The notes below the pieces were generated by a model. It saw nothing but the letters and a program-made list of their open reading frames with translations. It was not told the origin of the DNA and searched no databases. From Tubulanus polymorphus (Eukaryota; Nemertea; Palaeonemertea; Tubulaniformes; Tubulanidae): a stretch of DNA of 64,000 nt. The DNA is taken from the NCBI RefSeq assembly GCF_964204645.1, contig NC_134025.1:2795001-2859000 (forward strand). Direction: 5' to 3'. The position numbers were made by a program, and so were the translations under genes. Positions 16,431 through 33,002 of this stretch are shown here, in pieces (the first letter of the stretch is position 1; each line of letters opens with the position of its first letter).

Positions 16431-16765
16431 CTCACTTCAAAAACTATAACCATGTTCTATTTTTTTTGTTCTGAATACGAAAAACCGTGTCGTTGACCTC
16501 AGCTATCACATTTTCGTTTAGGTCACACTTACTAATGCTAAACGATATTTTGATAATTGATATAGAGCTGATCAAAATCCTTTTCCATTTTGCCATCTTC
16601 GTACAAAAAAAAAACATAAAAGTAATTCTTCACTTAAATATATTTCTAGAACAGAAAATAATTATTCATTTATTCATGAAGCTATTCACATACGATGCTT
16701 GCTTCACCGTCTTATGGCAGTTATGACGGCGTTTTTTTCTAGGTTGTAGGACATTATCGATCGTA

Positions 16766-17547
<782 letters not shown>

Positions 17548-18090
17548 TTTTTGGATGTTTATCACCGGATGTTTGTTCGAAAGTGATGATCAATACGAAA
17601 TCGACAATTTTCTATATAGATCACATGTTTCAATATCGGTCGTAAAGACGTGAAGCATATGGTGGTACTAATGTTTGACAACACCGAGCTATTGTTCGGC
17701 AAATTTGCAGTTTTAGACCGTTCATCTGTTACTGGTTTTAATGTATATAAATTGAATGGAAAATTTGATAAATTGAATTCGATAATTGTAGCAGTGATAG
17801 AATGACAGTTTGTTCAGGCGTCGATCAGATATCGAATACCGCGCATGCGTATTAGAGAAAGTCATACGCAAAACCATTTTCTTTCCTCTAATCATATGCC
17901 AGCTGACTCGAAACAATTAAATAATTTACTGTGAAAATGAAAACGGATTTCTTTTTTTTATCGAAAACACGTTTATTGTATATGAGAAATAACAATTAAA
18001 TTATATGGGTTGTTACAAAGTAAAGATAACTTATAAAGGAAAAATTACTGTATAAATGTTGTGATGAAAATGCGGAAACTGCAGGAGGTC
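17548..18090. other. Intergenic between copies 5 and 6
   Basis: Promoter side of copy 5 and 3' UTR of copy 6, with the copy-6 reverse poly(A) signal at 17972-17977. No other gene or repeat was recognised. Confidence 0.4.
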
Positions 18091-20928
<2,838 letters not shown>

Positions 20929-23582
20929 GGCTCGAAGACACCACACAACCAATGTTTCCTTTCCAAATACCTCCAGTTGCGGTAGTGCTGTATCGATGAA
21001 GTGTTAAGACATGTATGAAACGGCTGTGAAGATGCACTAGCATCAGTAATTCGTTTGTAGTACCACTTCTATTATTACTCGCAAGTATTCATAACTAATA
21101 TTGAAACATACCTGCACGTGGTATCCGTTACATTTTGAAGTATATACGTTTGGCGATGGTGTTGAAAGTTAGTGCGGGGCTTTTCGTGATGATATTTGAA
21201 ATCCACGTGTAACCAATAAATCATTGAAAAATAATGAATATCATAATAATGAAATGATAATAATCTGATATGATAAATATACAATTTTTCAATTTTAGTC
21301 GCAACCGTTTTCAGTGAAAGTCATTATAATCAATTCTTATTACGATGTTAAACATTTACGTAAAGTGATATAATTCACTTAGCTGTGGCCATGATTAATC
21401 TTGATTAACGAGACCATACCACCTCGTGCTGTGTGTGTTACCGTACCTTAACCAACTTGATACGATGTGTATATTATCAGATTTATAAAATGTGTTGTTT
21501 CACATATGTAATATATAAATATCATACTATATTCAAATTCTATGCAATGAAGGCCCGAGGTTTTTTTTTAAATTTTTCATATTGATCAGCAGTTACTGTT
21601 CAAACAATTCTGAACAGTAAACTGATATTCGATTTTAACGCGAGTGAGTTAACAGAAGTCCTTGTCATCTATTTCACTTGAAGAGTAGAGCTCTAGTACC
21701 GGTGCGATGACGTCATGAAATCTTGTAAAATCTAGGATAAAAACATTTTAATACTTCACCAGCATGTTAACATCAAATACCGATATACCGATTATGACGT
21801 GTTTTCCGTTCGTTTGATCTACCAAAACTTTTGATGAAATAATCATATGGTACCATGACGTCAAGTACAAGAGCTTCAAGTCGACGATTCGGCGCTTGGT
21901 GACATCATTGCCGCTGACGCCATCTTTCCAACCTGGATAATGGACCGCCTCCGCCACGACCCTCCAACAAAATTCGATATTCGATGATAGAAATAGCGAT
22001 TGATAATTGGCTACCACTGAAACTAACATAAGCGTAAAAATAAGATGGAGTCTTTCATCAACTCGGGTTTGTATTGAGAAATCGATAGACATGTCGTATT
22101 ACGCATGGAACACTATTGTTTTTCTCTCATGCTCATTACTTCTTGGTACGGTTTCATTTGACAGGAAAACATTAGTAAGAGCTACATTAAACGAATCGAT
22201 AGGCGCCTTCTCGGGGCAAAGGTACGGGGGAGTGCATTTTATAGGGTTATAGCATGTAGACATATCCACAATTACCACTTGAGTTTATAGACGAACGATG
22301 CAATGAATAAAACACATTCGATACCACCGCCTACAACCAATTCAAATAGCAGATCACATTTGACAAGTTGCAGAGTTTATAACCAATGGACTACGTAGTT
22401 GTTTGTGTTTGTGATTAAGACAGGAGTTCCGACCGCCGCCTTTTAAAGAAATCAGAACGAAACACGATTACGAGGTAAGATATTCTAACTAATGGATAAC
22501 ATCTGTATTCGTTGGTCATTGTTACGTGTTCGGCGTCGAAATGATTCGATTCACAAGCCAGTATTGATGTAGTAGTGTGAAACATCTCAATTAACATCGC
22601 ATTCAACTAAAAGAATTTTTAAAACCTTCATTTTCTTATTTACCGGTATGTGTTAAATGATTTTCAGATGAATAAAAAACTATGAATAGGCCTACATGAC
22701 ATCAGTCACTTCAACAAACTTAACAAATACTCACAAATTGTGTCACTTTTGCACCTTGCTCCACAGATCTAAGTTATATATAACTGAATAATAAATAGAT
22801 TAATTGCAACTCATGAAAATCGTCCTGATCAATAACATAAAATTTTCATCTAATTCACTTCCCGCAACTCTACAGCGAATAAAGTTGATAGGAATATCTA
22901 CAGATCTGAGATAGGATTAGCGATGTGTTTGAGGATACCATGAGTGGACATTGATCATCGTGTATCTACAACTACTCTACCTCATTTGTACATAACTCCA
23001 TGGGAATCCTCTAATTGGGAATATATTCGCAATTAGAACGGACTGCCTACCATCATATCCACACATCATCGAAAATCGATCAAAACAGTACTAGAAAATA
23101 ATTTATAGCCGTTAACATATATATACACGTTTTCTGTAACTAATGAAATATTCATGTGAGTAGGTGACATATACAATTCTAGTCAATCATATTATACTCT
23201 GCCGACAACTACGAAACAAATACTGGCATATAACTTGTTTCAAGACTGAGGATCTTCATACTTAAATATGTGTAACGAGAATTTGATGTTCATCATTAAT
23301 TGAAAAAAAATCAATCCAATCAATTTTGCATGGTTGTGTTTGTATAAGAAGCGTACGTTGCTATGATCGGATGACTGTTTCCCTACTCAGAACCGGAAGT
23401 AAGAACTGCCTCCTCTCTAAGCGAGCATGTGCTTTTGTCACCTACTTGTACATGGAGCCAATATAAACATACGCAGTTCCACATTTTTTTTCTTTCAGAC
23501 AATTGACCAAATTGGATCTGATCATTCCCGGTTATATTGAACCGACCGGTCTTCTATAACCATATGCTCTGGTCTTTTTCAG
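20929..23582. other. Divergent intergenic region between copies 6 (-) and 7 (+)
   Basis: A 2.65-kb AT-rich interval with no supported gene. The acceptor immediately 5' of the copy-7 ATG (TTTTTCAG|ATG) implies an untranslated first exon for copy 7 somewhere here. Two perfect CRE octamers lie at 21708-21715 and 21856-21863 in a locally CpG-richer stretch. A plus/minus pair of overlapping open frames at 21750-22250 has no supporting features. Confidence 0.4.
21708..21863. promoter_or_regulatory. Pair of perfect CRE sites (TGACGTCA)
   Basis: TGACGTCA occurs at 21708-21715 and again at 21856-21863, 148 bp apart, with TGACATCA and TGACGCCA-like sequences just downstream (21900-21925). Clustered CREB/ATF sites between divergent calmodulin-like genes suggest a promoter or enhancer, but no transcription start is visible. 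Confidence 0.4.
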
Positions 23583-24613
<1,031 letters not shown>

Positions 24614-25169
24614 CGAAATGCTGATGATTGCGATGACCTAAAGGTCGTTTTCAATATGAATTTATCTTTGCTCTTTATTCGACGGGATATTGTAATGAAA
24701 AGAGATACAGCGGTAACGCGTAAGAGAATCAACATCATCTAACGGCAGCAGCGTCGATGAAATAATTCAGAGGTTATTGATTACTATTACTATGCAACCT
24801 GGTATCATTTACGTCATTTATCAATCTACGTCTTTAATTACCTCGTTGCTTATTATATCATTGATTGGATCGCGTTCTTACAACCCCGCTGTCGATCGGG
24901 GTTTTTTTTTCTGGAGTCGTTGGTGTAAAAACGTTAATGTGTGTGGATTCATCATATTGTGTGGTCTTTTCCCATCGTTTTATCACTATCATTTAACTCA
25001 AACGAATATTTCTTTGTTAAGAACGAATAAATTGATATTTCTACTCGATAGTATTATGACGTAGTGAATTTTGGTTTATCAAGGCGTTGCCATAGGATTC
25101 AAATACCATAGTTACAAATATTGAAAGAATAACAAAAACGAGTTACTTTGATAATGATGTTTAGCTGAT
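24614..25169. other. Intergenic between copy 7 and the CBM20 gene
   Basis: Same-strand spacing of about 0.55 kb that should contain the copy-7 3' UTR and the CBM20 promoter. One open frame (24777-25064) is hydrophobic and AT-driven, with no homology that I can see; it is not called. Confidence 0.4.
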
Positions 25170-26579
25170 ATGGAAACGTTACGAGACGATGCATTAGAAT
25201 GGATCATAACTGAAATTAATCTAGTTGATAGAATATCAGCAATCAGCGATGAAAATGCGGTTGTTCTTCTATTTCTGACTCATCATACGTCAACGAATGG
25301 AAATAATTTGGCTGTAACCGGTTCATGTCCAGCTTTGGGAAGTTGGCAAATTGGCGAAGTTTGTAAAGCGAATAAAGTCACCGATTCCGGGGGCTGGTTT
25401 TATATTTGTGTTCCGTTCCCGATTCAGAGCAGATTTCACTGGAAATGGTTGGTTATTGATGGTGATTGTAAATTCGTCCAAGAAGAACGCATAACAAGAT
25501 ATTCCGCTGTCAATCTGGGTCATCAGATACTTTTATCAGAATGGAACGGCGCTTGTCTTCCTATACCTTATCCCCTTCAAGGTAACAACCTTCATTCAAT
25601 TCATTCCGCTTTATCAACAGTCATCAAGCTCTATTCCGCCGCATTAACCAAGTAACAGCCGCTCAAATAGATATATATTTCATTAGATATAGAAACGCCG
25701 GCATTTTCCGTTCCGTCGGAGAATTTTTCAATCAGGACGAACGTTTCGGTAGATGGCGCAAGTAGAATATCCGTTAAAGTACTGACGTCTGAAAATACTC
25801 GATCGTATCCTCAAATAGTAGACAATCATTCACAGACTGACGTTCACGATCTTCAGGGCACAATCAAAACAAATTCTCCTTGTTCTAGTAGAAGTTACAC
25901 GTACCATATTGAACCGAGTATTTGTATGAAGCCCCCGAATCTTATGTGGATTCCTAATGTTCGTATGTCATATAGTTCAAGTGAAGAGACTTCATCGACA
26001 AAACCAACAGAAACCGGCAAGAAAAAACTATCCAACGAAGACAAAACAACCTGTAACGATTTTGGCACATCATCCAGCTCACGGATGGTAATCAAAAAAA
26101 AGGTTTCCGGTAACATTACAACAAATAGGGGTCAATCCACATCAAATTGTGCCTCAGTTGACACTGTAAAAAATTCAGGCCCAAGTACTGCGCACGACGC
26201 CGTATATGGAAAACTATCGGAAGGAGCAGTTTTAGCAGGAACTTGGCAGTCACGAGTTCAAGTGCCTAATCTACCGTCAACAACGGTTTCTTCGGTCGAT
26301 ATACAACATATTTCCGACAGAAAAGACGATCTCTTAGTTACTTGCCACGTCATTGTAACGACAACGCAATCTCCAAGCGGTGGAGACCAATTCGGCGAAA
26401 TAGACCTCCATAAAACCCTCTCGGAACTAGCCCTGGCACTGAACCATCCATCCTGCAGTCAGTACAACACACTTACTGATAGATTGTGTAATTTTACGCA
26501 TAGATTTTTACGACTGAAATATATTTGGAAAAATTTCATACGACGCGTCAGATGCACCCTGAAAATACACCCAAAATAA
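25170..26579 (+). CDS. CBM20 starch/glycogen-binding domain protein, 434 aa
   Basis: Two exons, 25170-25581 and 25687-26579 (TAA), join in phase 1 (CTTCAAG|GTAACA, CATTAG|ATATAG). The N-terminal part (about residues 29-128) reads as a CBM20 domain: VTGSCPALGSWQ is the typical G-x-x-x-x-LG-x-W turn. A W-F-Y-I-C-V-P strand, FHWKWLVIDGDCKFVQEE and a final ILLSEWNG follow, supplying the aromatic residues usual in the glucan sites. Such domains bind alpha-glucans in glycogen-associated proteins such as STBD1, laforin and GPCPD1. Residues 140-380 are Ser/Thr-rich and probably disordered. The last 50 residues are helical and basic (FRLKYIWKNFIRRVRC-like). No catalytic domain, signal peptide or clear membrane segment is visible. 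Poly(A) signal AATAAA at 26645-26650 lies close to the end of the convergent copy 8. Confidence 0.82.
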
Positions 26580-26685
26580 ACTGGAAACGTTGTTTATGAA
26601 TATATCATACAAGTTATTTAATAGGGAAGAATTTGGTATCAATTAATAAAAATTCATATCGACAAAATGTATATGAGTTTTCCTT

Positions 26686-27497
26686 CTACTTGCTGTGCAT
26701 CATTCGCACGAATTCTGAAATGGAAGACAAAAATATCCATCAAATTGATTTCAGAGCGTGATACTCGCTTTAGTTCTTAATGGATGTCCTTATACCTTCA
26801 AAATTCACCATACCATCGCCATCTACATCTGCTTCCTTAATCATCTCATCGACCTCGTCGTCTGTCAGGTTTTCGCCGAGATTCGTCATCACGTGACGGA
26901 GTTCAGCCGCTGTAATGTAACCGTTACCGTCTTTATCGAAAACTCTAAATGCCTCCTTTATTTCATCTTCTTCGTCGTGCTCTTTCAGCTTGCGAGACAT
27001 CATCGATAAAAATTCAGAGAAATCTATTGTTCCATTTCCTGTTACAAAGAACGTTTCATTTAAATATATGTAGATAGACTATTTACCAAATCGGCTGTTA
27101 TCAGTCTAGGCAATGGCGTTACCATCAACATCTACTTCGTTGATCATATCCTGAAGTTCGGCCTCAGTTGGATTCTGGCCTAAAGACCTCATAACCGTCC
27201 CCAATTCTTTCGTTGTGATGAAGCCATCGCCGTCTTTGTCAAATAAACAAAAGGCTTCTTTAAATTCTGTAATCGTAAAGAAAATGACTTTATTTATTCG
27301 TTGTAGACAACTGTATGAAATAGATAACACTACACATAAACTGGGCGTACCTGCAATTTGTTCTTCGGTGAGTTGATCTCCCTAAAAAAAAATGTATATC
27401 AGTATTCAAACAATATTGACTCGGAATGGACACTTCAAGGTAAAGAATAGCTGCTTTCAGTATCTATTATCAATTTGCAAATATTCAAACCTACCAT
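26686..27497 (-). CDS. Calmodulin-like protein (copy 8)
   Basis: Minus-strand exons: ATG at 27497-27495 (before GTAGGT), 27381-27351, 27266-27123, 27038-26796 and 26714-26686 (TAG). The plan 3/31/144/243/29 is intact. The product is 149 residues: [20 protein letters not shown]... to ...[10 protein letters not shown]. Loops are [36 protein letters not shown] and [12 protein letters not shown]. The linker is [17 protein letters not shown] and K115 is Asn (GENLTDDEV). Gly2 follows the Met, but Asp at position 3 argues against N-myristoylation. Silent sites in the 144-nt exon differ clearly from those of copies 1-7. It converges on the CBM20 gene, leaving only about 100 bp between the two stop codons. 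Confidence 0.92.
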
Positions 27498-28109
27498 TTT
27501 CGGTATTTTCCTATGTAAAGCCTATCCGTAATATGACTGTCAATCGTTTTTTTCACTTTAAATAGACCTTCCAGTATTATAGCCCGATACTAAAACTCCA
27601 ACTAGGTGCAAACACACATACCACACACGTATGCATGTATTTTTTTCATGTTCTAAAAGAATTTTGTTCTAGTATTATTGAAAGGACAATCTATACCGCC
27701 ATACAGGTTTATACAAACGAAAAGTTTCACTTAAACACAAGTTGTCTATTCAAACGTACCAGTTCTGCTGTAAAACCCGGACAATGAACTATTACAGCCA
27801 TTTTTTTATTACAGACAGCAAAAGCAGGTTGGTATTGTCAGGGGTGGTTTATATGTGTCTATTCATCGAGGTAGTGTCGAAAAGCAATGGATTATCATCT
27901 CGTCAGGTCACTTTCTGTTGACATAAGTGTATTGTACTCCTGATTGTACTGCCGGAGTCGTGTGATACATGAGAAAAAGTGAATCGACCAAAAATCATAA
28001 ACAATGAAATTGACACAGATAATAAGAATAACATATTCTATAATTCTAGAAATATGAGGTATAAAGTATAATACATGTAATAATGTCGCCGCAGTTATCT
28101 GGTATATAT
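27498..28109. other. Intergenic between copies 8 and 9
   Basis: Promoter side of copy 8 and 3' UTR of copy 9 (possible reverse poly(A) signal at 27805-27810). No further feature is supported. Confidence 0.4.
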
Positions 28110-29107
28110 TCATGTTTTGCGAGATTTCGTCGATTTCGACGATTTCGATGATTTCGACGATTTGAATACTCCAGTCCCTTTCATCATCACACAGAACTCT
28201 GAAACGAAAAAATATATACGTGTTATATTTTACCCTCTTGAAATGTATATCTAGAATAAACATGTTGTTATTTTTGGCATGAAATAAGGGATGTAAACGT
28301 AATACAATAAGTAAGGATTTGTGAAATGCACCTTCTTTATTAATGAATCCATCTTTGTCAATATCTGCGCAATCTAGCATTAACTTGACTTCGTCATCTG
28401 TGAGTTTTTCGCCAATTTGTTTCATGACATATTTCAATTCTGCAGCGCAGATTTTACCGTTCCCATCTCTGTCGAATATTTTGAAAGCGGCATTTAATTC
28501 AGCATCTGGATCTGGATGTTTGTTTTGGATGTCTTCTAACATTTTCACAAACTCGTTGAATTCGATTTTCCCGTTTCCTGACATTTAATGGAGGGATTGA
28601 TTACAAAAACGTATAGTACAATTTGACGAGGAAGTTCAATATTTTCCGGTCTATTCTTTATCTTACCGTCGATATCATACGCATCTAAAGAAGCTTTGAT
28701 ATCGGCTATAGTTGGATTCATTCCCAATGACTGCATTACAGTACGGAGTTCATATGCATTGACGTGACCGTCACCATTTCTATCAAACATTTCAAAAGCT
28801 TCTCTCATACAATCTATGAATAAAACCAGACACATTTTCAGTGATAAGACACAACACCAACAATTCTAATCTTTAAAAGAAGTTATTACTGACCACTATC
28901 ATCGTCCGGGATAGCCTATAAATATAGAAATACAATTCAATTCAATTCATCAACTAATAAATCCAACCTTATCAACATGTTTGTCTATACAAATACGATC
29001 ATGAGATACTTTCTGTACACAAGATCTATACGCAACATCTGCTAAATATCAAAGCGTAAAAAACTTTTCTAGACTCGAATTTAAATTGTTTATGAGATTC
29101 TCACCAT
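28110..29107 (-). CDS. Diverged four-EF-hand protein with Ser/Lys tail (copy 9)
   Basis: Minus-strand exons: ATG at 29107-29105 (before GTGAGA), 28915-28894, 28813-28667, 28577-28332 and 28198-28110 (TGA). Sizes are 3, 22, 147, 246 and 89 nt, the calmodulin plan with a shortened exon 2, one extra codon in exons 3 and 4, and a longer last exon. The product is 168 residues, starting [18 protein letters not shown]. Loops are [36 protein letters not shown] and [12 protein letters not shown], all apparently competent. After EEFCVMMKG comes TGVF and a basic tail [17 protein letters not shown], encoded by a 9-bp-type repeat. The donor of exon 2 is GTCAGT. It could be called troponin-C-like, but the position, intron phases and exon plan tie it to the calmodulin array. 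Confidence 0.85.
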
Positions 29108-30439
29108 TTTCCAACGAATGTATACACGTAGTGGCGACCGGTATCCTGGTGACGTGCAATGCGGTTTCAAATTCGATATTCAAAAATATTCAATTCATTG
29201 CTTCGTGAATATAGAACATACGCTGAATATGTACAACCAGTTTTTCTTTACAACCGTGCCATATTCAAACAGGTTTTGAATTTTTCCCACTTCATATATT
29301 AACTATTCTAAGGTTTGAACCCACACAGATACAAGATGCTTTATTTGATGCTGGACACAAATTGTTACTACGTGGTTTCAACTATGATATGCCCTTCCTG
29401 TGGACACACCCGACACACTATATCGAATCAAGTCGGCTTGAAAGCATGCGCCTATTTGGAATGGGAACTAACAAAAAAGTGAATGAGTGAATCATTTCAA
29501 AGTTCATGCTCAGATTTTCTTTAGGCCGGCGCCAGGGCTGACCTTCGTCGATGAGTGAACGAATCCCGATCCCCCTAAATAGATATGGGCTTGAAATATC
29601 TGATTCCTCTGTGATAGACGAAAAATTCGAAGTCACTAGAATATTTGTAATTTACAAACGTTAAACTAACTTTAAAATCGCATTCTATTTAGCGGGTATT
29701 TGACCTTATTCTTCGAATCTACGTAATTTCTTAGCAATGTATACACACGTAAATATCGAGGATATTTACAAACACTATCTTAGAATTAGGTACCCTTGAA
29801 CCTGATAATGCGCGAATGCTTTACGCTTCACGAGAATAACATCGGATGATTCCTAGAAATAGCCGTTGGAAATTGATTGGATCGTAGATATCGCCTGCTT
29901 TTCACCTGAACACGCCCTTCCGTGATTCATGCGTATAGATTTGTAAAGAAATTCGAAAAACTTCTCCCCAGAATTCGTTTAAAATTCCATCAGTTCCTAT
30001 TAAACGCCTCATTTCATTATTTAGCATTAGTCTCATACGCATTTTGGACAATTAGATTTCAAAACAAATTGCTCGAAGGTCAAGCACATGAGGCTAGTGT
30101 ACATACACACATGCAAATGCCCGGTCATAACATTGAATATTCATGAATCTAACATCGTTCGATTGAAACTCCACGATTTTCTTCACGAATTCTTATCTAC
30201 TTAAAGTGTTATATTTAGAACGCAAAAGATCATCGTTATGTTTTGATATCGCGCGTTCGGATACGTCACGAAACTATTGACCAATCGAGAGAGTTATAAG
30301 CACAAGATAAACTTCCAAGTGTTATATTTCCCCTAAGAGTTCTATCTTTCACAGCCAGTATCGAGAATTCTTTCGAATTCGAAACAACATTTAAAAAACT
30401 AAGGATTTATCACTGAGTTCACGAGGCAGAGAAGCCAAG
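29108..30439. promoter_or_regulatory. Divergent intergenic region with GM2A-like promoter elements
   Basis: Lies between copy 9 (-) and the ML-domain gene (+). Near the plus-strand gene I see TACGTCAC (30262-30269), an ACCAAT-type CCAAT box (30280-30284) and TTATAA (30294-30299), about 140 bp before the ATG. That is a plausible promoter array. The remaining sequence shows nothing coding. Confidence 0.45.
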
Positions 30440-32745
30440 ATGTGGTTAAAAGTGGCATGTATATTGGCAGCCTTGTCATTCGCTACGATAGATGCTCGTT
30501 CGGCTAGGACTAAAAGAAGCTTAATAAAGATATTTCGGTGGCGTGATTGTGGTAAGTCCGTTTGTAGAACGATCCATTTTATAGTTAGAAATAATGCTGT
30601 TTCCTAAAGTTCATACCGATAGAGGTTAGAGATGCCTAGAATTCATACAATGAACAATAGAGATATAGTTTTTTGAATCATAAAACGAATAAAAAACTAT
30701 TTCCTTCGGACAATGAATTTCAGCGCAAATGCAAATGCGAGGATATACATAGCTTTAAACGTTTCCCGGAGCTAAATTAAAAACACATTCAATTCGAAAG
30801 TACTCGAAGATAACATTTGCTATACTAATGTGTGAAAGGTGAAAGAATCACAGGATCATGAGTAACAATAGTTAACTTTCTTATCTCTAAAACGTTTATA
30901 TCAGTGGCAATATCGAGTTCATCTCGAGTCGTATAATGGAATTTAAAGATACTTTCAGAATGCGGGCCAAATCTTTTTTGCCGACATAAGAATGTTGCTA
31001 TTGCGGACTCTGAAACGATTCGATATAGACACCACGCTTATTGACTAACTTTAATCGACGTTTTGGAGTATGATGATATCCTTTATGCCACAGGTTCCGA
31101 TCCAGATCGACCGCTTACCGTGTCATCTTTCAGCATGGCACCGATGCCAATGATGGTACCCGGTAACGTTACAATCTCATTCAGCGGAGGTTCAAACAGA
31201 GACATGGGTAACGGTAAACTAAAACTAACAATTATCAGACAAGGTTGGATGCCAATTTACATTCCGTGTGTAGAAAACATCGGATCGTGGTACGTAAAAA
31301 CCTTATAAATTCTGCGCACTAATTAATAACTCCATAAGTTTGATATAGCTATGGATAGTCATATTTCAGTTCTTTTGTTGATTGAGGCATATTTTTGTTG
31401 TTGTAATTTTTTTATTTTATTAAGATAACACAATTCTATTTCAGTGAGTATGCTGATTCGTGTCAGCTGCTGCAGGCAATGAAAGGGTGGGGCCCGCAAG
31501 CAGAATGTATTGCTCACCAGGTGAGAAACTTTTGAGAGAAAAAAAAAACGGTTAAAAGAAATGTATGTATTGGAATCATTAACTTTCATAGATTCTTAAT
31601 ACGATCAAAGCATTTCAACAAGTGAACTTTGATTTAGCGATTCATATATCAAACGTCGATAGGAAGGCATTGATTTCAAAGTTCGAATCTATTGTTGAAA
31701 GTGACCTTCGATCAGATGATTATTATCACGTGAACACATATACCCGTTCCCTAAATTCTACGATTCTTTTTTTATTCATCTATCATATTCTATGACATTT
31801 CTATCTTCAATTCGAATTAGATATCTCAAATCATAGAATCTGCCGGAGCGAATAGTCGGCAGGCCTTATGTAAATTCAAAAGAGGATACGCGCACAGCGG
31901 TTACAGGACATTATATCTCCCACCGTTACCAAACTTACCGGGAATGAGCTTAGTCATGGAGGTAAGTGTTGATAAAGATTGCCATAAGAATACGAAAATA
32001 ATTTAACAACCAAGCAGGAGTTCACTTAGGGGGAGCGCTAAGGACCCCCGATACCAGGAGGAGGGCTGGGTTCCGGGGATCTCCCCGAGATGATTTCCAA
32101 TAATGAAGCCTACCAGTTACATCTAGAGGCATCTTGAAGTCAAGACATAACCATCAAACTTTAGGCAAAAAAAAAACAACAAAAGACCAATTTTCAAAAT
32201 CTGAAATAGTTATAAAGAATCGGATTTCTAAGCAAAAAGCACACTCCAAATAATGTGAGCATTAAATTCAACAGAAACCATTAGAAACCACTTCAATAGA
32301 ACAAAAAATATTTCAAGACAAAATGCCGTTGGTCCAGAATTTTTTCCTGACACTTTTAGGATGTGCCTCGATGCTCCCTCGAAGGTCTATAAACACATAC
32401 AGCGACTAACGAAAAATGTTGCACTTCTCTTTCTAGGCAAATTACCAAATTAGAGTACAGATGACTGAACATGTGACTAACGCCGAAATCGGTTGCATTG
32501 ATATGAACATGTCTGTAAGACCAATTCATGGACGAGGAAACGAGTGTCCCGTTAATAGAGAAAATCGTCACCGGAAATATCCTCATTAAAATCAGCTGTC
32601 AAAAACATACGCACCGATGTAAATATGTGCACAAAACTGTTAATTTCTATTGATTATTTTTGTAATACCAGCTTGTATTAGAACGTTCAATCAATGTGAA
32701 AAAAAGATGTACATTACTTAGATTTATTGAAAATGAATAAATAAA
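30440..32745 (+). CDS. GM2-activator-like ML-domain secreted lipid-binding protein
   Basis: Five exons, 30440-30551, 31094-31289, 31445-31520, 31821-31961 and 32437-32589 (TAA), give 225 residues; the span runs to the AATAAA cluster at 32736-32745. MWLKVACILAALSFATIDA is a signal peptide, followed by RSARTKR, a possible furin-type propeptide end. The mature part matches the ganglioside GM2 activator/MD-2-like family: FRWRDCGSDPDRPLTVSSF (cf. FSWDNC), MVPGNVTISFSG (cf. IIVPGNVTLS), IPCVENIGSCEYADSC (cf. IPCTDYIGSC) and a C-terminal NYQIRVQM...GCIDM. The eight mature cysteines fit four disulfides; VPGNVT also gives an N-glycosylation site. In vertebrates GM2A lifts GM2 ganglioside for beta-hexosaminidase A in lysosomes. 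Invertebrate homologues form expanded families whose ligands are mostly unknown. A 20-odd-residue His/Arg-rich tail extends beyond the human length. Confidence 0.88.
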
Positions 32746-32825
32746 GCAGATTAATTCTGACGCATTCCAGGTCTTTTGGATTCTCATTTCTTAACAATGA
32801 GTCGGTCATGTTGCTTTCATTTACC

Positions 32826-32935
32826 CACGTGACGTCAGACAAATCAATCAACTGCGACTTCCGGCAACATTTATCCGAGACCAAGCGGAGACGATTTGAA
32901 CCGGCCCGAGGCTGAGGCGCTGTGATGACGTCACA
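32826..32935. promoter_or_regulatory. CRE/E-box/ETS cluster in a tail-to-tail interval
   Basis: CACGTGACGTCAG (32826-32838, an E-box overlapping a CRE), an ETS-type ACTTCCGG (32857-32864), GC-rich sequence, and a second perfect CRE (32926-32933) occupy 110 bp. This is promoter-like, yet both flanking genes end here: the ML-domain gene at about 32745 and the RhoGEF at about 33003. Confidence 0.45.
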
Positions 32936-33002
32936 TTCTTCTCTTCAGAATAAATACATTTAGAAAACTTCAACCAACAGGATTTTTTGTTTAATTTTAC
33001 AA

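Noticed and set aside
28110-29107. Calling copy 9 a troponin C
   Set aside because: No extra N-terminal helix or troponin-specific motif; intron positions and location tie it to the calmodulin array.
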